Shown: positions 15,608 to 25,768 of the stretch, piece after piece
Numbering within the stretch: the stretch's first letter is position 1
How the letters are laid out: the number at the start of each line of letters is the position of its first letter
NCBI GenBank assembly: GCA_041281825.1
Contig: CP166298.1
Span: forward strand, 1,798,001 to 1,862,000
Source: Paenibacillus_D tarimensis_A
Lineage (GTDB): Bacteria; Bacillota; Bacilli; Paenibacillales; Paenibacillaceae
Direction of reading: 5' to 3'
DNA length: 64,000 nucleotides
Made by a program: the position numbers and the translations under genes
Notes under the pieces: model-generated
Told to the model about the DNA's origin: nothing
What the model saw: only the letters and a program-made list of their open reading frames with translations
Databases searched by the model: none

Positions 15608-18598
15608 GTGCGAATGCTGCGGAAGTACGCGGTTAGTATAACTGTAGTCATTGTTTTGTCGGTTTCATTTATTCTGTGGAACAATTCCAGAGGCTTCGAC
15701 GATACGGCCATGGCCGGCATTCCCGATTACTCGGATGCGCAGATCAGGTCGGTATTGGCGGACGAAGACATTAAGAGCAAATTGGAACCATCGTATTTTC
15801 ATTATATTAACTCCTTGGGCGATGAAGGCACAAAGGATACGGAAGGGTTTTACATGACGATTCCCTCCGCAGATTATTCCGCGGTCAGCAGTACGGGTAC
15901 GCGAATGGAGCGTGGTCTCGGAGAACGGGCTGGCACGGCGCTTGCGTTAGTCGATGCGGACAGTTGGGTGGAATATACGGTCGAGGCGCCCGAAGACGGA
16001 TACTACCAGCTTGGAATGAGTTATTACGCCTTGCCGGGCAAACGGTCATCCGTCGTAAGAAGCGTGCAAATTGACGGCGAATATCCCTTCTTCCAGGCGA
16101 AGAAGATTGAATTCCAGCGGATGTGGCGCGAAGCGGGCGAGCCGTGGATCGACAATCAGGGCAACGAATTCAATCCGCGCAGGGAAGAAGTTAGCGGTTG
16201 GCAATATAGAGACTTTCGGGACTCGGAAGGAAAGGTCGGGGAGCCGCTCCGTTTTTACATGACGAAGGGCAAGCATACAATACGGATAAACGCGATCCGC
16301 GAACCGGCGGCAATCGGCGAGCTTGCCGTTTTTTCGCCGGTAAGGCTGCCCTCCTATGAGGAATTGTTAACGGAGTACAACGAAAAGGGCTACAAGCAAC
16401 CATCGAATCAATCGATCAAGATACAGGCCGAAACGGCCGTTCTCCGCTCGGACCCGACGCTGAAGAGAATCGAGGACCGCGAGCCGATCACCGAGCCTTT
16501 GAATAAAACAACTCAAACGCTGAATGTATTCGGCGGCGGCGGGTGGCGCAACGGAGGGCAATGGGCCGAATGGGAGTTTGAAGTGCCCGAGAGCGGACTG
16601 TACAATATCGGCATGCGGTTCGGCCAATGGTTCTTGAACGGTATTCCGGTGCAGCGCACCATTACGATCGACGGGAAAATTCCGTTTAAAGAAATGAACG
16701 AAGTGCTGTTTCCGTATAAACCGGAATGGCAAATCAAGAAGCTGGGCGATGAGCAGCCGTTTCTGATTTATCTGGAGGAAGGCAAGCATAGGCTGCGTAT
16801 GGAAGTGCAGGTCGGTTCGGTCGGGCCGATCCTGGAATCGATCCTGGATACGACCCACAGTATCTCGTTGTTCGCCCGCGAACTGCTGCAGATTACCGGC
16901 ACGAATCCGGACCCGAACGCCGATTGGAAGCTGGAGCGAAATATTCCGAATCTGGTTCCGAGACTTCATATTATGGCCAAAGAGCTGGATGATGCCATCC
17001 ATCGGCTGTACGAGCTCGGCGTTCCGCAAGGCAGCTCCGAGGTCAGTACATTATACGAAGCTCGCGACCAGTTGTTAAGGCTCGCGGAGGATACATCGAC
17101 GATTCCGGCAAGGATGAAAAGTCTCGGGGACCTGCAGTCGTCACTCGGTTTATGGGTGAACAGCCTGAGCAAGCAAAGTCTGGTGCTTGATTATATCGTC
17201 ATCCAGTCGCCGGATCAGCCGTGGCCTGCGGCAGCGGCCCCGTGGTATGTCAGGGCAGGGACAAGCGTTACCGATCTGGCGCTTTCCTTCACGAAGGATT
17301 ACGGCGGCGTCGGCAATGTGTACGAAGGAGAGCAGGCGCTGGATGTGTGGGTGGCGCGCGGCAGAGACTGGGTTGAAGTGATCAAACAGATGATAGACGA
17401 AGATTTTACGCCGGAAACGGGCATTAAAGTGAACGTAAACGTCATTCCTGCGGGACAAATGCAGCTGCTGCTGCTCGCCAATACCGCCGGGCTGGCTCCC
17501 GACGTCGCGCTTGGGGTGGAAGCCGAGGTTCCGATCGATTTTGCGGTGCGGAACGCGCTGGTCAACCTGAACGAATTTCCGGATTACGAAGAAGTGGCCG
17601 GACGCTTCAGACCAGGCGCGTTGATTCCGTACAAGTATAACGGCGGCGATTTCGCTTTGCCTGAAAATCAGAACTTCTATATGTTGTTCTACCGGAAAGA
17701 TATTATGGAGCAGCTTGGAATTACCGAGGACAAGATTCCGCAGACGTGGCAGGAAGTAATGGATTTGATTCCGCTGCTACAGCAGAACGGGATGGATTTC
17801 TACTATCCGCACGCGCCAAATATTCCGACCGCTGCGATTAACGAGTTCTCTCCGTTTCTGTTCCAGCATGGCGGTGTCTTTTACCGCGAAGACGGAAGAC
17901 TTTCCGACCTTGATTCGCCGGAATCGATGGCCGCGATGAAAATGTGGACGGGCTTGTTTACGAATTACAAGATCCAGAAGCAAGCCGATTTCTATAACCG
18001 GTTCCGCGCGGGCGACATGCCGATCGGCGTAGCGGATTATTCGACCTATATTTTGCTCTCCACGGCCGCTCCCGAGCTGACCGGATGGTGGGCGATGAAA
18101 CCGATGCCCGGCCTGAAGCAGCCGGACGGCAAAATCAACCGCTCTACCGGCGGCCTTGCCCAAACGGCCATGATTTTTAAAGATACCGAAATGAAAGAAC
18201 AGGCATGGGAATTTATGAAATGGTGGACCGGCGCCGATGCGCAGGAGAGATTCGGCTCCGAGCTGGAGTCGCTGCTCGGTGTGGAAGCCCGCTGGAACAC
18301 CGCCAATATTGAAGCGATCAAACGTTTGCCTTGGAATCAGGCCGATCTCGACGCGATTATGGAGCAATGGGAATGGTTTATGGAGCGTGAAATCGTGCTC
18401 GGCGGTTACTACACGACGCGTTATATCGGCAATATTTGGAACGAGATCGTGCTGAACGGCAAAATTTCCCGCGAAGCGATCGAGGAAGGCGTCAAAGAAA
18501 TTAATAAAGAGCTGCGCAAAAAACGGGAAGAATTCGGGCTGGACCGTGTTGCTGCGGGCGAACAAACCGCCGTAAGGGAGGCGTCAAGCGATGAGTGA
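15608..18598 (+). CDS. Giant membrane-anchored extracellular solute-binding protein with duplicated carbohydrate-binding-like modules
   Basis: The protein is about 996 residues, twice the usual binding-protein size. A transmembrane anchor (about residues 6-25, SITVVIVLSVSFILW) is followed by two similar beta modules (about 80-230 and 275-415). Each has a W-x-EY/EWEFEVPE-type stretch and an R-x-(V/I)-x-IDG motif, resembling CBM6/35-like sugar-binding folds. A helical linker (about 430-530) leads to a family 1 solute-binding domain (about 575-960). The start is uncertain: GTG at 15608 has a G-rich Shine-Dalgarno 9 bp upstream, while ATGs at 15584 and 15614 are also in frame. Its last bases overlap the next permease gene. 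It probably captures a large or complex glycan at the cell surface. Confidence 0.85.
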   Translation: MRMLRKYAVSITVVIVLSVSFILWNNSRGFDDTAMAGIPDYSDAQIRSVLADEDIKSKLEPSYFHYINSLGDEGTKDTEGFYMTIPSADYSAVSSTGTRMERGLGERAGTALALVDADSWVEYTVEAPEDGYYQLGMSYYALPGKRSSVVRSVQIDGEYPFFQAKKIEFQRMWREAGEPWIDNQGNEFNPRREEVSGWQYRDFRDSEGKVGEPLRFYMTKGKHTIRINAIREPAAIGELAVFSPVRLPSYEELLTEYNEKGYKQPSNQSIKIQAETAVLRSDPTLKRIEDREPITEPLNKTTQTLNVFGGGGWRNGGQWAEWEFEVPESGLYNIGMRFGQWFLNGIPVQRTITIDGKIPFKEMNEVLFPYKPEWQIKKLGDEQPFLIYLEEGKHRLRMEVQVGSVGPILESILDTTHSISLFARELLQITGTNPDPNADWKLERNIPNLVPRLHIMAKELDDAIHRLYELGVPQGSSEVSTLYEARDQLLRLAEDTSTIPARMKSLGDLQSSLGLWVNSLSKQSLVLDYIVIQSPDQPWPAAAAPWYVRAGTSVTDLALSFTKDYGGVGNVYEGEQALDVWVARGRDWVEVIKQMIDEDFTPETGIKVNVNVIPAGQMQLLLLANTAGLAPDVALGVEAEVPIDFAVRNALVNLNEFPDYEEVAGRFRPGALIPYKYNGGDFALPENQNFYMLFYRKDIMEQLGITEDKIPQTWQEVMDLIPLLQQNGMDFYYPHAPNIPTAAINEFSPFLFQHGGVFYREDGRLSDLDSPESMAAMKMWTGLFTNYKIQKQADFYNRFRAGDMPIGVADYSTYILLSTAAPELTGWWAMKPMPGLKQPDGKINRSTGGLAQTAMIFKDTEMKEQAWEFMKWWTGADAQERFGSELESLLGVEARWNTANIEAIKRLPWNQADLDAIMEQWEWFMEREIVLGGYYTTRYIGNIWNEIVLNGKISREAIEEGVKEINKELRKKREEFGLDRVAAGEQTAVREASSDE

Positions 18599-19553
18599 CC
18601 ATACGAATGCCGCCGCAGTACAACCGCATACTCAGGCACGCCCTCTTGCAACGGGGAAAATGGCCCTGTTGTGGACCGAGATGAAGCGGAACAAGGTGTC
18701 CTATTTTTTCCTGGCCCCGTTCCTTATTCTGTTCACCTTTTTTACCATTATTCCGATTGTCACGTCGGTCGGGTTAAGCTTTACGTATTACAACATTTTG
18801 GAGCAGCCGCGGTTTATCGGGTTGTCCAACTACAAGCTGCTGTTCGTTGACGACGATATTTTCCTTAAAGCGATCGGCATTACGATCAAATTTGCGTTTG
18901 TTACCGGTCCGATCGGATATATCCTGGCGTTCCTGCTCGCGTGGCTGATTAGTCAAATTCCGATTAAATACCGGTTTTTCTACACGTTATGCTTTTATAC
19001 GCCGTCCATTACAAGCGGCGTGGCGATGTCCGTCGTATGGCTGTATTTTTTCGCGGGGGATCGCAAAGGGCTGTTTAACCATTATTTGATCCAATTAGGC
19101 ATTATCGACGAGCCTTATCTGTTTTTGCAAAACGTCAACTCCATCGTGCCGGTTATTATTATCGTGTCGCTGTGGATGAGCATGGGCGTCGGCTTCCTCG
19201 CTTTCCTGGCCGGTCTGCAGAACGTGCCCAAGGATCTGTACGAAGCGGGATCGATCGACGGCATCAAATACCGGTGGCAGGAGTTAATTTATATTACGGT
19301 GCCATCCGTGAAGCCGCAGCTGTTGTTCGGCGCCGTCATGCAGGTCGTCGCTTCGTTGCAGGTATTCGACGTCAGCGTGCAGCTTGTCGGCTTGCCGAGC
19401 CCGCTCTACGCCGGCCACACGATACTTGCCCATCTGTTCGATTACGCGTTTATCCGTTTCGAAATGGGGTACGCATCCGCAATCGCGGTTGTGCTGTTTT
19501 GTCTGATGGTCGGATTAAACCGCCTCATTTTCAAATGGCTTGGGAGGGATTGA
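18591..19553 (+). CDS. Carbohydrate ABC transporter permease, MalF-type (pair 1)
   Basis: This 320-residue inner-membrane permease has six transmembrane segments and the EAA loop EAGSIDGIKYRWQELIYITVP that contacts the ATPase. Its ATG lies 8 bp inside the end of the giant binding-protein gene, so the two are translationally coupled. With the next gene it forms one heterodimeric channel. The Ser/Ala-rich cytoplasmic N-terminus of about 30 residues precedes TM1 (YFFLAPFLILFTFFTIIPIV). Confidence 0.93.
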   Translation: MSDHTNAAAVQPHTQARPLATGKMALLWTEMKRNKVSYFFLAPFLILFTFFTIIPIVTSVGLSFTYYNILEQPRFIGLSNYKLLFVDDDIFLKAIGITIKFAFVTGPIGYILAFLLAWLISQIPIKYRFFYTLCFYTPSITSGVAMSVVWLYFFAGDRKGLFNHYLIQLGIIDEPYLFLQNVNSIVPVIIIVSLWMSMGVGFLAFLAGLQNVPKDLYEAGSIDGIKYRWQELIYITVPSVKPQLLFGAVMQVVASLQVFDVSVQLVGLPSPLYAGHTILAHLFDYAFIRFEMGYASAIAVVLFCLMVGLNRLIFKWLGRD

Positions 19554-19556
19554 CAG

Positions 19557-20420
19557 ATGTCTGGCATGGTAAAAGGAAAGAGAATCGATTTCGGGAGCAT
19601 CTCCCTCTACACATTTTTGACCGTATCGGGACTGCTCATGCTTGCGCCGCTCGTCTATATGGCTTCGACCGCGCTTAAGCCGATCAGCGAACTGTTTTTG
19701 TTTCCGCCGCGATTTTTTGTGGTCAATCCGACGCTGCTCAATTTTCGCGATCTGCTGTTAGTGACGGGGACGTCCTTTGTACCGTTTTCAAGGTTTATTT
19801 TCAATAGCGTTGTCGTCACATTGGGCATCGTCATTTTCGGCGTTCTCATCTCCGCGATGGCGGCTTATCCGCTGGCCAAGCATGAAATGCCGTTTAAGAA
19901 GACGATATTCAGCATGATTATTACCGCGCTTATGTTTTCGCCGATGGTATTGCAAATTCCGCAATACCTGCTCATTAGCAAGAGCGGTTTGATGAACACG
20001 TATTTTGCCATGATTTTGCCTTATCTGGCTGCGCCGATCGGCATGTTTCTGATGACGCAGTTTCTGAGGCAAATTCCGGACGCGCTGCTTGAAGCCGCGC
20101 GCATGGACGGGGCTTCGGAATGGAAGGTGTTTTATACGGTCATCCTGCCGATGCTCAAGCCGGCGATCGCGACCTTTGCGTTGTTCAGCTTCATTCAGGC
20201 CTGGAACGACCCGTACCCGGCGATGGTCTATACGACGGAAGAGGATATGAAGTCACTGCCGCTTGCGATTACTACAATTCAGGGCGGCGCCGGCGTCATT
20301 GCACGTGTCGGAACATTCGCGGCGGCGAGCTTTCTAATGATCGTCCCGACAATCATTGTCTTCATCATCACCCAACGGATGGTGTTGCAGACGATGGCTC
20401 ACTCGGGATTGAAGGAGTAG
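19557..20420 (+). CDS. Carbohydrate ABC transporter permease, MalG-type (pair 1)
   Basis: This 287-residue permease has six transmembrane segments and the EAA loop EAARMDGASEWKVFYTVILP. It starts 3 bp after the partner gene ends, which implies coupled translation. It forms the import channel with the 18591 gene. No nucleotide-binding subunit is encoded anywhere in this block, as is common for Bacillota sugar importers that borrow an MsmX-like ATPase. Confidence 0.93.
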   Translation: MSGMVKGKRIDFGSISLYTFLTVSGLLMLAPLVYMASTALKPISELFLFPPRFFVVNPTLLNFRDLLLVTGTSFVPFSRFIFNSVVVTLGIVIFGVLISAMAAYPLAKHEMPFKKTIFSMIITALMFSPMVLQIPQYLLISKSGLMNTYFAMILPYLAAPIGMFLMTQFLRQIPDALLEAARMDGASEWKVFYTVILPMLKPAIATFALFSFIQAWNDPYPAMVYTTEEDMKSLPLAITTIQGGAGVIARVGTFAAASFLMIVPTIIVFIITQRMVLQTMAHSGLKE

Positions 20421-20433
20421 GGGGAGAGACAAT

Positions 20434-21915
20434 TTGAGACTAAATCTTATCAAAGTGTGTGCCGTCACCGTCCTGTTGTCTCTGATCGCGCTGCTAACGC
20501 CGGTCCGCGTGTGGGCCGAAATCCCTTATCGCGGATATGTGTGGAATAATCTCGGCAATGATGTGCGATCGATTAACGGATACGTCTATCTCAATTCGAT
20601 CGACGGCGCGGATTTGCCGACGGGCGTTTTTAGTACCCCGGAAGATATCTTTATTGCAAATGACGATACGCTCTACCTCGCGGATACCGGAAACAACCGC
20701 ATCCTTCATATGGACGGCAATACCCGCAAGGTAATCGGCATCATTGGGGATGAGGAGGGTCCGGGCAAGCTGTCCGAGCCGAAAGGCGTTTATGTCAAGC
20801 CGGACGGCACCGTTTATGTTGCGGATACGAAAAATTCGCGGATTGCCATCTTTAATAAAGAACGCAAATTTATGCGCGAATTGAAGGCTCCTCAGAGCCA
20901 GCTGCTCGGCAAAGACTTTCAATATTCCCCGTCCAAGCTGATCGTTGATAAACGGGACTACATGTTTGTCGTCAGCGACGGAAATACGCAAGGGCTGATG
21001 CAGATCGATCCGAATGGGGAGTTTAAGGGCTTCTTCGGAGCGAATCATGTCGGATTTAGCTGGAAACGGATGTTCGTCCGGCTTGTCGCAACGGAAGAAC
21101 AGAAGCAGCGGCTCGCCGCCGTCAAGGCGCTGGGCTTCTCGAATCTGGATCAGGACGAGGACGGCTTTATTTATACGACGACGTTCGGAGAAGAATATAA
21201 CCAGGTGAAGCGGTTGTCGCCGGTTGGGGTCGACACGCTAAACTCCGGCAATGTACCATATGGCGACATCTTCGCTTTTGGCCCGTTTATGGTGCCGTCA
21301 TTTGCCGATGTGACGGTCAGCAAAGACGGATTGATCACCGCGCTCGATTTGCAGACGAGCAAGGTGTTTCAATATGACAAGCTCGGCAATCTATTGTTTG
21401 TGTTCGGCGGACCCGGAGACCAGGACGGGCTGTTTGCGACGCCGTCGAGTCTCGATCAAACATCGGACGGCATCATTTACGTTGTCGACAAAGGGCGAAA
21501 CCGGATTGACCGTTTCCGCACGACGCCGTTTGCGGATCTCGTACACGAAGCGTCCGCGCTGTATGTCGAAGGCCGATACGAGCAAGCGGAAACGTTATGG
21601 AACCGGGTGCTTGAAGTCAATTCCAACTACGACATGGCTTATCAGGCAATCGGCAAATCGCTTTATAAAGCGGAGCAATATAAGGAAGCGATGGAATATT
21701 TCCAGCTTGCGCGTTCCCAGGGGGATTATTCGGACGCATTCCGCGAATACCGCAAGGAGTATGCCCGGGATAACTTCGCTCTGATCGCCGGCGGATTCAT
21801 ACTGCTGTTTCTTGTCCTGCGTTTTGGAATTCCTTGGTCTGTCCGGCTGATCGGTAAGCGGCGGAATTTCGGAACCGGCAAGCAGCCAATGGCCAAGGAA
21901 GGGGATGCCAAATGA
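20434..21915 (+). CDS. NHL-repeat and TPR membrane protein
   Basis: This 493-residue protein has an N-terminal signal or anchor (LIKVCAVTVLLSLIALLTPV). A six-bladed NHL-type propeller follows (about 30-365), with repeats such as NDDTLYLADTGNNRILHMD, DGTVYVADTKNSRIAIFN and DGIIYVVDKGRNRIDRF. Two TPR-like helix pairs come next (about 370-440; ALYVEGRYEQAETLWNRVLE), then a transmembrane segment (FALIAGGFILLFLVLRFGI) and a basic cytoplasmic tail. The TTG start at 20434 is preceded by AGGGGGAGAG. NHL propellers bind proteins or glycans. Its place between transporter genes suggests a surface scaffold or sensor for the import machinery, which is inference. Confidence 0.85.
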   Translation: MRLNLIKVCAVTVLLSLIALLTPVRVWAEIPYRGYVWNNLGNDVRSINGYVYLNSIDGADLPTGVFSTPEDIFIANDDTLYLADTGNNRILHMDGNTRKVIGIIGDEEGPGKLSEPKGVYVKPDGTVYVADTKNSRIAIFNKERKFMRELKAPQSQLLGKDFQYSPSKLIVDKRDYMFVVSDGNTQGLMQIDPNGEFKGFFGANHVGFSWKRMFVRLVATEEQKQRLAAVKALGFSNLDQDEDGFIYTTTFGEEYNQVKRLSPVGVDTLNSGNVPYGDIFAFGPFMVPSFADVTVSKDGLITALDLQTSKVFQYDKLGNLLFVFGGPGDQDGLFATPSSLDQTSDGIIYVVDKGRNRIDRFRTTPFADLVHEASALYVEGRYEQAETLWNRVLEVNSNYDMAYQAIGKSLYKAEQYKEAMEYFQLARSQGDYSDAFREYRKEYARDNFALIAGGFILLFLVLRFGIPWSVRLIGKRRNFGTGKQPMAKEGDAK

Positions 21916-22526
21916 ATACGATTCGGATGATGCGGCAAGTACTGCTCCATCCATACGACTTTTATTACGACATACAGGAGCCCGGCCGGATCAAGTGGTC
22001 CCAGGGAGTCGTGCTTATTTTGCTTGTTTACGCCGTTAAAATGCTGTCTCTTCTCGTAGTCAGCTACACGTTCCAGACAAGAGAGCCTTACGAAATCTCG
22101 TATGTGTTCGAATTTGTATGGATTGTCGTGCCATGGATCACCTGGTGCTTATCCAACTGGGGGGTCAGCGCGATTCTGGACGGCGAAGGGAAGTTTAAGG
22201 AAATATTCGTCGGCAGTGTATTCGCATTGGTGCCTTATATTCTCTTAATTGTTCCGATCACGCTGATTACAAACGTATTGTCGCTCAGCGAACAATCGCT
22301 GTACACTTCCCTGACTTCGCTCACGCTCATCTGGTGCGGCTGGCTGTTGCTCGTGAAAGTGAAGATCATCCACGATTTCGAGCTGGGCAAGCTGCTTTGG
22401 ATTACGTTCATCAGCCTGCTCGGCATGGCGATCATTTGGTTTGTCGGCGTCCTCATGTTCGGGTTAATCAATCAGCTGATCAATTTCTTTACTGACTTGG
22501 TCAAAGAAATGAATTTCCGCATGTAG
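21912..22526 (+). CDS. YIP1 family membrane protein
   Basis: This 204-residue protein has about five transmembrane segments, a short N-terminal cytoplasmic stretch (QVLLHPYDFYYDIQEPGRIK) and the Yip1-like arrangement of hydrophobic blocks. It overlaps the NHL gene by ATGA and is therefore translationally coupled. The role of bacterial YIP1 proteins is not known. The conserved coupling with NHL, DUF5696 and ABC permease genes suggests a common membrane assembly. Confidence 0.8.
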   Translation: MNTIRMMRQVLLHPYDFYYDIQEPGRIKWSQGVVLILLVYAVKMLSLLVVSYTFQTREPYEISYVFEFVWIVVPWITWCLSNWGVSAILDGEGKFKEIFVGSVFALVPYILLIVPITLITNVLSLSEQSLYTSLTSLTLIWCGWLLLVKVKIIHDFELGKLLWITFISLLGMAIIWFVGVLMFGLINQLINFFTDLVKEMNFRM

Positions 22527-22535
22527 GGGGCAAAT

Positions 22536-24884
22536 ATGAGAAAAAAATATAAAATGATAGGCGTTGTCAGCGTGATATTAACGCTCATGTTCAGCATCCT
22601 GTATCCTTATGCCGGACTTGCGGAGAAGGACGGGGATGCGGAGGAGCGGCAGGTTGAACAGACAGTGGCTGAGCCGACCGAACAGACTGTGGAGGAATCG
22701 TCCGATCAGCCCGAAGCCGCCGACACGGATTCGTCTTCTGATGGGGCCGGAGCTTCCGGCAGCAGTGAGGTCAGCTTGTATCCGATAACCGCAACGACGA
22801 AGGTTGCCGAGAACAGCCGTTACACGCTGTATATCGACCCTGCGACCGGCAATATACGCGTGGTGGGCAAGCAATCCGGCAAGGAATGGCTCGGTTCGCC
22901 GCAGGTGGACCGTAAAACGATGCCGAACAACAAGCTGTTCATGGATTCGCCGGTGCATGTGAAATATACGACAGGCGCGGATACTTCCCAAACCTATACG
23001 TTGAAAAAAGACGAGCAAACGAATATGTCCATCGAAAATATCGAATCGGGCGTAAGGGTAACCTTTGAACTGACGACATTAAAGCTGACGTTCGCCGTAG
23101 AATTCCGATTGCTGGAGGACGGGATTGAGGCGGCGGTACCGTACGAATCGATCAAGGAAGAGGGGAACGCGAGACTGGTCAGTCTGGAAATATTGCCGTT
23201 CCTCCACGCGGGAGACGAGAAGGAAGAAGGAGCCGTATTTCTTCCGGACGGCTCGGGCGCGCTGATGACGTTCCGGCCGGACCATCCGAAATATTTCAGC
23301 GGTTATTCCCAGCCTGTCTACGGACCGGATCATGCGTTTAAAGTCCAGTCGTTCAGCTATATCGACCAAATCTGGCGGAGGGAAAGAGCCCCAAAGGAAA
23401 TGGTCGCGCTGCCTGTGTACGGTATTTATTGGAACGGCTCCGCAGTACTCGGAATCATTACCGAAGGAGAAGAAGACGCGGTTATTAACGGCACGCCCTC
23501 CGGCATACGCAACATCCCGCTTTACCGCTCGTCGGCGGAGTTCGTTTACCGGAAAACTGATATTATCTTTATCGGCAATTCCGGGCAAATTCCGTTATTC
23601 CAAGGGCATAAGATAAAAGGAGACCGGAAAATCCGCTACAAGCTGATTGAGGGCAAGGATGCGGATTATGTCGGGCTTGCCAAAGCGTACCGCGAGTATT
23701 TAATGAAGGAGAAAGGTGTCGGGTCCGTCGTGCCGGAGCGGATGCCGATGCAAGTGCAGCTGCTTGGCGGCGTTCAGCAGAAAGAAATTATCGGCAACAG
23801 CTTTATTGCCATGACGACGTTCGAGCAGGCTCGCGCGATCATCGACGAATTAACCGGCAAAGGCGTCAACAATGTGGAACTGACGGTTGCAGGCTGGTCC
23901 AAAGACGGCTTGTACGGCAACCAGCCCGACCATTTCCCGGCGGATAAGAAGCTCGGCGGGACAAAAGGGTTAAAGCAATTGGCGGCCTATGCGCAGGAGA
24001 AGGGCGCAACGTTATATTTGCAGACCAACTATGTTAAGCCGTACGGGGCGAGCGACGGCATGAAGGCGAAGAAAGATGCCATCCGCGGGATCGACCGGGA
24101 AGTGATGGAATTTTACAATCATTACATTGCGACCGGTTTTAACAACCGCAGACAAGTATTCTATATGACGAAGCCGGAACGTGTATTCGACAAGCGCATC
24201 CGGCGCGAGCTGGATGAATTCGCTGATTTGGGAATTGCAGGTGTATCCCTGAAATATATGGGCGATACGATTTATTCGGACATGGATCTGAAATCACTCA
24301 CAGACCGTAAGCAGACTGCGGAAGTTTGGGCGAACGCTCTCGATTCGTTCAGGGAGAAAGTAGGAAAAACGGCGGTTGAGTATGGCTTCGCTTACACGTT
24401 CGGCTCCGTGGACCGGATCGACAACGCGCCGCTGGATTCCAGCCATTTTGTCTATACCGACCAAACGGTGCCGTTCTATCAAATTGCGCTGCATGGACTG
24501 GTACCGTACACTTCCCGGCCTGTCAACCTGCGCGACGATGCGCGCGTTGAATATTTGCGCGCTGTAGAGTACGGGGCGCTGCCAAGTTACGAGTTGACAT
24601 GGGAGCCGACCAGCAAGCTGAAGCGGACGATCGAGACGAGACTGTTCAGTTCCTCATTCCATTATTGGATCGGCGATCTGGAGGAGCAGTATCGCGAATT
24701 CGCGGGCATTTATGAACAAACGGGCAATCAGCCGATCGAGAACCATGAGCGGATAAGCGAATCCGTATACAGGACGACCTACGCGAACGGTACGCAAATT
24801 ATCGTCAATTACGGCAGCGAAGCCGTGACGGTTGACGGCCTGACGGTGAATGCGCTCGATTATGCCGTGAAAGGAGGACGCTGA
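22536..24884 (+). CDS. DUF5696-type secreted or membrane-associated protein
   Basis: This 782-residue protein has an N-terminal signal (MIGVVSVILTLMFSILYPYAGLA). A Glu/Ser/Thr-rich low-complexity linker (about 30-80) leads to a large extracytoplasmic region. The middle has beta-rich sequence (YTLYIDPATGNIRVVGKQSG) and the second half looks like a TIM-barrel glycoside-hydrolase-like fold (GVNNVELTVAGWSKDGLYG, then LYLQTNYVKPYG and DLGIAGVSLKYMGDTIYSD). I assign it to DUF5696 from general resemblance. A catalytic acid pair cannot be named with confidence. It could be a surface glycosidase or glycan-binding protein that prepares substrate for the adjacent permeases. Confidence 0.75.
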   Translation: MRKKYKMIGVVSVILTLMFSILYPYAGLAEKDGDAEERQVEQTVAEPTEQTVEESSDQPEAADTDSSSDGAGASGSSEVSLYPITATTKVAENSRYTLYIDPATGNIRVVGKQSGKEWLGSPQVDRKTMPNNKLFMDSPVHVKYTTGADTSQTYTLKKDEQTNMSIENIESGVRVTFELTTLKLTFAVEFRLLEDGIEAAVPYESIKEEGNARLVSLEILPFLHAGDEKEEGAVFLPDGSGALMTFRPDHPKYFSGYSQPVYGPDHAFKVQSFSYIDQIWRRERAPKEMVALPVYGIYWNGSAVLGIITEGEEDAVINGTPSGIRNIPLYRSSAEFVYRKTDIIFIGNSGQIPLFQGHKIKGDRKIRYKLIEGKDADYVGLAKAYREYLMKEKGVGSVVPERMPMQVQLLGGVQQKEIIGNSFIAMTTFEQARAIIDELTGKGVNNVELTVAGWSKDGLYGNQPDHFPADKKLGGTKGLKQLAAYAQEKGATLYLQTNYVKPYGASDGMKAKKDAIRGIDREVMEFYNHYIATGFNNRRQVFYMTKPERVFDKRIRRELDEFADLGIAGVSLKYMGDTIYSDMDLKSLTDRKQTAEVWANALDSFREKVGKTAVEYGFAYTFGSVDRIDNAPLDSSHFVYTDQTVPFYQIALHGLVPYTSRPVNLRDDARVEYLRAVEYGALPSYELTWEPTSKLKRTIETRLFSSSFHYWIGDLEEQYREFAGIYEQTGNQPIENHERISESVYRTTYANGTQIIVNYGSEAVTVDGLTVNALDYAVKGGR

Positions 24885-24886
24885 CA

Positions 24887-25765
24887 ATGAAGAACGGTAT
24901 TCGAATTTCAATGAGGCTCAGGCATATTCTGGAAGGATACTCGTTCATATCCATCTGGATTCTCGGCTTCATCCTGTTTATGGCCGTTCCGCTCGGCAGA
25001 TCGTTTTATTACTCGCTGAATACGCTCAAGCCCTCCAAGGACGGGCTGATCGCCACTTATGAGGGGCTGAAGCATTATCGCGCCGCTTTTACAACGGACG
25101 TCAATTTTTTGCCGCTGCTGCAGAAGACGGTCACAACGATGCTGACGCAAGTGCCGCTCATTCTCATTTTCGCGATGTTCAGCGCGCTGTTGCTCAATCG
25201 CCATTCGATCGGCAGAATTGTGTTCAGAGGGATTTTTTTCCTGCCCGTCATTATTGCTTCGGGGGCCGTCCTCCGCAAGCTGCTCCAACAAGGCGCGGCG
25301 CAGCTGCCGATTTTTTATCAGTACGACCTGTACGGTAAACTCAGGACGTTTATTCCGGGAGAAATTCTTGAGCCGCTGCTAATGTACGCCGATTCGTTAA
25401 CGCTGGTGATGTGGGATGCCGGCGTACAGATTTTGATCTTTCTGGCCGGTCTGCAGACCATATCGCCTCAGTTGTATGAAGCGGCGAAATGCGACGGAGC
25501 GACGAAATGGGAAAGCTTCTGGAAAATTACTTTCCCGATGATTATGCCGATGATATTCGTCAATACGTTGTACAGCATCGTCAATTCGTTCACAAAGGTG
25601 GACAACCAGGTGATGGATCATATTCTTAATGTCGTATTCCGGACGAACGATTATGGATATGGCTCGGCGATCGGATGGATTTACTTCTTCATTGTGTTTA
25701 TCATTCTCGGAATTGTCTTTCTGATTTTCCGGAAGGGCCTTGCCGCGACGGAAGGGAGGGTATAG
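24887..25765 (+). CDS. Carbohydrate ABC transporter permease, MalF-type (pair 2)
   Basis: This 292-residue six-transmembrane permease has the EAA loop EAAKCDGATKWESFWKITFP. It starts 2 bp after the DUF5696 gene stop. It is the first half of a second permease pair in the same transcription unit. The sequence differs clearly from the 18591 permease, so it is not a recent tandem duplication. Confidence 0.92.
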   Translation: MKNGIRISMRLRHILEGYSFISIWILGFILFMAVPLGRSFYYSLNTLKPSKDGLIATYEGLKHYRAAFTTDVNFLPLLQKTVTTMLTQVPLILIFAMFSALLLNRHSIGRIVFRGIFFLPVIIASGAVLRKLLQQGAAQLPIFYQYDLYGKLRTFIPGEILEPLLMYADSLTLVMWDAGVQILIFLAGLQTISPQLYEAAKCDGATKWESFWKITFPMIMPMIFVNTLYSIVNSFTKVDNQVMDHILNVVFRTNDYGYGSAIGWIYFFIVFIILGIVFLIFRKGLAATEGRV

Positions 25766-25768
25766 CGG

